Assembly: GCA_961205875.1 (NCBI GenBank)
Contig: OY540813.1
Location: 30,351,001 to 30,415,000 of the forward strand
Length of the DNA: 64,000 nt
Direction: 5' to 3'
From: Sialis fuliginosa
Taxonomy: Eukaryota; Arthropoda; Insecta; Megaloptera; Sialidae
This document shows, one piece after another, positions 58,901-64,000 of the stretch; position 1 is the stretch's first letter; every line of letters begins with the position of its first letter. Under the pieces are notes generated by a model. That model saw only the letters and a list, made by a program, of their open reading frames with translations. It was not told the DNA's origin and did not search any database. The position numbers and the translations under genes were made by a program.

Positions 58901-59660
58901 CATTCAATCTAGGGAAGTTGGGATTTCAGTCAGCTTTGGAGAAGTGAATCTAAACCAAAAATAAGGACACACGTGTTCGAGAACTCATTATGGCAGCCCT
59001 TATTAGTAAAGATATTAAATTTTGAAAATTGGTATATTTCCATTAGCTCTTATGTACCGTATAAGCATCTACGTTAACAATCCTTCAATGGCTGCGCGTC
59101 TAGAGCGCCGGCTTATGATCCAAAGAACACAGGTGCGAATCCCGTACCCTGTACTAAATTATTTTTATTTTTATTTTCAATTGTTTCTTACTTTTATAGA
59201 TTATCACTACCTGCTATTTATATATTATGTTTTTTAAGTAAACATATCGATAATATATGTTTTTTGGGTTGAAATACACATGTAAAGTTTTAAATAGTTT
59301 AATATGATGTTATTTTTATTGAAACTACGTATATAATTTACCAATTATAAATATATTTCAATTAATCAAATTTATTTAATACCTAAATAAATTATTTTTT
59401 ACTTTTATTAAAATTTTTTCATTCAAATAAATTATCGGTCTTCTATACTATTGAAAATTTATTACTATTTTTTTCCGTTTTGGCCTTATAATTAAATTAT
59501 TTACAGCTAGTTATTTATTTATATTTATATTCCTTTAATTAAATAAAACAAGTAAGATATTACGATATTATTATTTTTATTTTATAATAAATGATGCACA
59601 TTTTGGTCTAGATTCACCTATCCAAAGCTGACTGAAATCCTAACTTCCCTAGATTGAATG
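58901..59660. mobile_element. TIR element carrying a tRNA-like segment
   Basis: CATTCAATCTAGGGAAGTTG through AAGTGAATCTA at the left is matched inverted at 59605-59660, giving terminal repeats of over 50 bp. About 760 bp, AT-rich inside. A tRNA-derived segment lies at 59082-59152. Confidence 0.75.
59082..59152 (+). other. tRNA-derived sequence (pseudo-tRNA or SINE head)
   Basis: TGGCTGCGCGTCTAGAGCGC fits a D-arm and A box, CTTATGA an anticodon loop, and ACAGGTGCGAATCCCGT a T-arm with B box (4 of 5 stem pairs). The acceptor and anticodon stems do not pair, so it is not a working tRNA. Confidence 0.45.
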
Positions 59661-59759
59661 ACTCCTTGTCAGTCTTTTATGATGACTTGCACACCAAGCA
59701 AACATGTCGCAAATAAGTTAAAACATGTCGACAGATCGTATCAGAAACAAATGTCGTAA

Positions 59760-60000
59760 ATGTAGAAAATGCCAGCATTGACGGTGGGCCCAAGCTTGGC
59801 CCAATATTGGGTTTCCAGTGTTGCTTTTTCGATATTGGTCCCAGTTTAGGCCAACCTTCAGATACCGAACTTCGAGTCACCAATTCTTTACTAAAGATTG
59901 GACCAATTCTGGGCCAGTCTTGGTACGACAAGCCTTGGCCCAGTGTTGACTAGTATTGACGCAAGACTGGACCAACCTTGGACCTTTTGTAATTTCCCCA
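59760..60000. repeat. Degenerate TTGGCCC repeat array
   Basis: Motifs such as AGCTTGGCCCAATATTGGG, TCTGGGCCAGTCTTGG and CCTTGGCCCAGTGTTG recur in both orientations at roughly 25-bp spacing. The minus-strand open frame (59677-59931) is a translation of this array. Confidence 0.6.
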
Positions 60001-60076
60001 GATGGGTTACTTTATCTAGTCTAGTTTTGTATCGCATTTTCTCATTCAAAAACTTTTTTTCAACATAACAATCCTA

Positions 60077-60851
60077 TGTGCGTTCACGATGAAAGGAACA
60101 AATTCGTTAAAAATTCAGGTAATTATTTTGTGCAAAATCGCTCGGACCCGTCGATTAGTATTTTTGATTGCGGATTTTTTGACATAAGAAAATTGTATAC
60201 AGAGTGTCTCAAGAAGAACATTATACAGTCATTATTGATTTTTTTAATGGAACACCCTATATATTATACCATTTTTGAATTGTGCGATAAATTTTGAACA
60301 CTATTTGTACAGCATATTATATCTCTAAAATCAGTGATTTTCGGAATAATGACGTTTGAAAAAATTGACATTTTGAAATACACACAAGTCAAATAAAATG
60401 TTTAATTTAAATGTTTATTTTTTCCTTTTTTTTCTTTTTTTTCTTTTTTTTCTTCTTTTTTTCTTTTTTTTGCAATACCAGGATGTTTTTGTTGGTTTTT
60501 AAAAAAATGTTCAAAGTTTATTTTTTCAATTTAAACATTTTATTTGACTTGTGTGTATTTCAAAATGTCAATTTTCAAACGTCATTATTCCAAAAACCAC
60601 TGATTTTAGAGATATGATATGCTGTACAAAAAGTGTTCAGAATTTATCGCACAATTCAAAAATGGTATAATATATAGGGTGTTCCATTTAAAAAAATCAA
60701 TGATGACTGTATATATATGTTCTTCTTGAGACAATTTTCTTATGTCAAAAAATCCGCAATCAAAAATACTAATCGACGGGTCCGAGCGTTTTTGCACAAA
60801 ATAATTACCTGAATTTTAAACGAATTTGTTCCTTTCATCGTGAACGCACTG
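60077..60851. mobile_element. 775-bp palindromic MITE, TA duplication
   Basis: TGTGCGTTCACGATGAAAGG and inverted CCTTTCATCGTGAACGCACTG are the ends, with TA on both sides (60075-60076 and 60852-60853). Arms of about 330 bp are near-identical (AATCGCTCGGACCCGTCGAT; AACGTCATTATTCC). The spacer is a T-rich pyrimidine run. Confidence 0.8.
60415..60470 (+). repeat. Pyrimidine (T7-8C)n tract
   Basis: Runs of T broken by single C at regular steps, forming the loop of the enclosing palindrome. Confidence 0.8.
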
Positions 60852-61733
60852 TATATATGTAAAAAAAAACATTTCTATATTCATCAAGAGCACAAAATTC
60901 AATAAACAAACAATAATCGGTTGGATGATCCAGTGTACTTAGGGCTCATTAATACGCCACGCAACTAATAGGATGTGAATATCCTTAACACACTATTATT
61001 TGCGTTTCAGTGCGGTCGTGCTAACGAATAGAGCTCATGTTAGATCACGTGTGCGGTCACGTGACCTGCGCGCGCCCTTTAAAAAACCTTGCGATTCCAT
61101 TGTTAGAATCGTTCTCAAATATCCGCTTGCGATTTGAGCTGAATAAATACTACATGGGGCGGATGGAGTATAGAGATTGTGTAGTATATAGTTGATATGT
61201 AATATTTAACTATTTAGCAGATAAACAGTTTAAATGATTCGATGTACTTGCAGTATTACACATCAATTTTAAGTAGGTATTTCAAATTAGTAAATTTTTT
61301 ACCAATTTTATTTGATGACATTAAAATCAGCAAAACTAACAAAACAAAATTATCAATGCCGGACTAAGGAAGTTTGCGGCCCGAGTCGGAATGCCCCTTC
61401 TTTCTCCCGGTGGTATGTTATGAAATATTGTAATATTTTTTGAGGAATTAAGGAAGAAAAAATATATCAAAATTAATTAAAAAAATAGAATGAAGTTCTT
61501 TGATCCTCAAGCAATTTTGGTAACTTCTTTCTTCAATGAAATTATTTATGAGCAAAAAAAGAAAGTATTCACATAATTTTTTTTTAAATTTCGATTTGCA
61601 TTTACCATGCCGTTCAGATCACCCCTAGCAGCAGACTATCCCCCCCCCCCAATCCTTAATCTCTTACAGAAAGAACAAAACCTAAAATAAACTCTATCTT
61701 TGTTTTAAAAAAAATGTACAATATGACAGTTAA
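60852..61733. other. Promoter-like stretch and hAT-like fragment
   Basis: 61045-61090 has CACGTG, CACGTGAC, GCGCGCGCC and TTTAAAAAA in sequence, a plausible but unproven promoter. CAATGCCGGACTAAGG at 61353 resembles a hAT left end. A poly-C run lies at 61640-61650. Confidence 0.3.
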
Positions 61734-62570
61734 TAGGGGAAAGTCGGTTAATTTAGACCATTTTTTAAATTAAGATATTTAGTATACTAGTTTTAGGTTT
61801 AGACAAATTTTTTTTATGAAATGAAACAACAGTTTATAGATTCTGTTTTTATTAAGTATTAATCAACATAATTATTACAAACTCCACAAAAATCAACAAA
61901 ATGTGAGATCGGAGCTTTGTTTCAATTTAGACAACCGGTATTGTAAATTGGACCACGGGGTTGCTAATTTGGACTTTAATAGAATCTTAACTAAAATATA
62001 CCTATGTAAACAAAACATAATATATATTTAATAATTACAGACTAGCAAATAATTATTTATCATAAGTATTAAAACCAAAAACTATAAGAAATTAATCTCA
62101 TTACATTATTTTAATTAAATTATTCAAGAAAGGCAATCATCACATATGTCAGGATTATTGGTACAAGTTTCATGGTTCCAGTTATGGCAACTACGTGGGG
62201 TTCATTTTATCCAACAGTGTGAAAAATGAGGAAAAAAAATTAACAAAAACATAACCTATCAAAACCGCCAATCAATCCATGACAGTTAATTGTTGATAAA
62301 TTTCTACTGTAAACTATAAATTAAAAACACCGTGCTTTTCTTTGTACTAACTACACCCTTAGCACGAATCACTCAAAATTACATCAAAAATCACTTATTT
62401 ACATTTGCGGAAACAAAACACTAACATTCAACTTTTCGAGGAAAACAATATAGCCGATATGCAATGAAGTTAGACGCCTATCGCACAGTGTTGCTATAAT
62501 TAAAAAATTAAAAAAATTACTTTTCTAGGTATATATTTAGCGAGTGGTCCAATATACCATACTTTCCCCT
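61734..62570 (-). mobile_element. Family G element, copy 2
   Basis: Inverted copy of 40103-40903 with AGGGGAAAGT and ACTTTCCCCT ends. It is slightly longer (837 bp) because it keeps GGTCCAAT-type segments reduced in copy 1. No coding. Confidence 0.75.
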
Positions 62571-63599
62571 GATTTATAATTAATTACTAATAATCATTCT
62601 TTGTAAAACTATAAATCTTATATTGTAAAAATATCAGTTGGTAAATGATGAAACTGCTTAAAAATGTACATGTAATCTGATTTTAAATTTTAAATAAGTA
62701 AATACTGTTTTGAAAAAAAAATTGTATAGGATTTAAAAAATGTATACGTAAAGTCTTTTTTGCATAAATGGACCATGATCAAAAGACACAACAATACTGT
62801 ATTGTTTTTAAAATATCTAAACATACATTTTTAAAATCTATAGAATCACAACATAAGTTTGAAAATAATCATTATATCAACTTTAAATCTGGATGCTTAT
62901 TATTTATTCTTTTGAAGTCTTTTTGGAATTTAACAATATCATTAACTGTACTTTTCCCTTTTAAAAGAAATGTACATGCTTTAAACAAAAAAAGATAAAA
63001 CAGTATTATTGTTTGTTATTTTTGTTTAATGTAGTAGAATTTTTACGAAACAACAACTGACATAATTTATTCATCACAAAGATAAAAGAAAATTTCAGTA
63101 GCTGTCTTAATTTTTTCATTAAGAATATGGTGTTTACTAACTAGTATATACATTTATCATAACTTAGTTACGGTGTTGATTTTTTGACGTGTGTATGGAA
63201 TATTTTCATGCGTAAATTGGCAATAATTGTATTAACCCGGAAGTCGGCGCGCGTTTCTTTTTTACAAGAATTTTATTAAAAGTTTATTAAAAAAATATTT
63301 TTTTATTATTTTTTTACTGTTTTTTAGTGTCATTATAGTGTTCCTTATTTTCTATTCATCGTGCAGTTTATACATTTGTATAATTATTTGTGATGTAGAT
63401 GATTTTATTTATTGATAATAACCATAGAGATATTGTTAACTGACTCATATTGCCCTGTGTTAATTGCCCTCACAGAGTAGAGAAACGCGCTTAGTTGTTA
63501 ATTAAAATAGAGGTGGGTGCCGGTAATAATTTTAAAATTGAAGTATACCATATTGTTAACATTCGTTTGAAGATTATAATTTTTTTTTAAATATGAATA
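62571..63599. other. No supported feature
   Basis: AT-rich DNA; the frame at 62768-62998 is low-complexity in codon use and has no motif. Confidence 0.3.
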
Positions 63600-63782
63600 T
63601 ATTAGTTGTAAAGTGTACATTTTCATGATTGAAAACACCCAAATTCAAGGTTTTATGAACTTTTAAAAAATGATAACAAATAAATGAGTAGAGTTACAGT
63701 TATGAGTGTAAAGACCATTTTTAAGCGGAAAGACCTAATGATGATACAAAAAAATTTTTGATTTAAAAAAACATTTTTTTAC
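63600..63782 (-). mobile_element. Family P sequence, copy 2
   Basis: Minus-strand match to 37780-37950 (TTTTTGTATCATCATTAGGT; GTAACTCTACTCATTTATTT; TTGAATTTGGGTGTTTTCAA). Neither AGACCAGAACATA end is present, so this may be part of a larger relative. Confidence 0.55.
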
Positions 63783-63930
63783 CTTTGTAGAGCCTTTTCG
63801 CGCTGTAAAAAAATTGCACCCAAGTACCGACTGACACCATGACTTTTTAAGTTCTTTGAGGTCTCAGGTATACGAATCTGAACATAGTTGCCGGTTGTCC
63901 ACTCACTTCCTTCTAGCTCCCGATCTATTA
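63783..63930 (-). CDS. Putative exon, product unrecognised
   Basis: Between an acceptor-like TTTAATGTTTTTAG and a donor-like CAAAG/GTAAAA lie 148 nt encoding VIDRELEGSEWTTGNYVQIR, then IPETSKNLKSHGVSRYLGAI and FLQREKALQR. Composition is protein-like and less AT-rich than the flanks. The frame stays open upstream to ATG at 63976 and stops at TAA just after the donor. It directly abuts family P sequence, and GCGCGA near its end is shared with the P1 interior. It may therefore be an exon of a larger P-family transposon gene rather than of a host gene. Confidence 0.35.
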
Positions 63931-64000
63931 CTAAAAACATTAAATTCGTATAATATTGTAGTGACCGTAAAAACAATTGACACCATGTTTTAGGTTCGAA

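Noticed and set aside
59082-59152. Functional tRNA gene
   Set aside because: The acceptor and anticodon stems do not pair; only the A and B boxes are recognisable.
59677-59931. Minus-strand frame with repeated LGP/IGP
   Set aside because: Explained by the TTGGCCC repeat array.
60411-60617. Plus-strand frame beginning with a long F run
   Set aside because: It is the translation of the pyrimidine tract and the palindrome arm.

Overview
The window looks like nuclear DNA of an insect, most likely a moth or butterfly (Lepidoptera). It is strongly AT-rich and has no dense or operon-like coding. It is packed with small non-autonomous DNA transposons of lepidopteran style, above all Helitrons with a 3' hairpin followed by CTAG inserted between A and T. 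I see no complete gene, rRNA, functional tRNA or CRISPR array. Almost every open frame longer than 60 codons lies inside a repeat or in low-complexity AT-rich DNA.

Layout. 1-6.3 kb: truncated Helitron A1, an exon-like minus-strand segment (848-1002), an 801-bp element with a perfect 8-bp target duplication (1656-2456), a Helitron head and several inverted-repeat elements. 7-14.2 kb: a 986-bp palindrome built of tandem blocks (7089-8074), small palindromic MITEs, a 627-bp palindrome with TA duplication (13025-13651) and a second exon-like minus-strand segment (13857-14111). 14.7-25.7 kb: unclassified family C, a Helitron split by a younger TIR element (15578-16468), family H and J copies around Helitron B1, and an 855-bp palindrome next to Helitron B3. 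26-33.8 kb: an island open in several frames, hAT MITEs, Helitron B2, a family C copy interrupted by a Harbinger-like element, and a 701-bp palindrome that contains inverted Helitron sequence. 34-46 kb: a hAT element with a decayed transposase and ten CTCGAG palindromes, a cluster of hAT MITEs with 8-bp target duplications, and family G. 46-64 kb: Helitrons A2 and A3, more palindromes, the second copies of families H, M, C and G, and a third exon-like minus-strand segment near the edge.

How it fits together. The window reads as intergenic or intronic DNA colonised in layers. The order of insertion can be read directly at several nested sites, because target duplications are intact and another copy of the host repeat shows the unoccupied site. 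Three short exon-like segments on the minus strand (about 0.9, 14.0 and 63.8 kb) may belong to host genes or to decayed transposon genes; I could not name their products. All family assignments come from terminal sequences, target duplications and comparison of copies within the window. No database search was possible.
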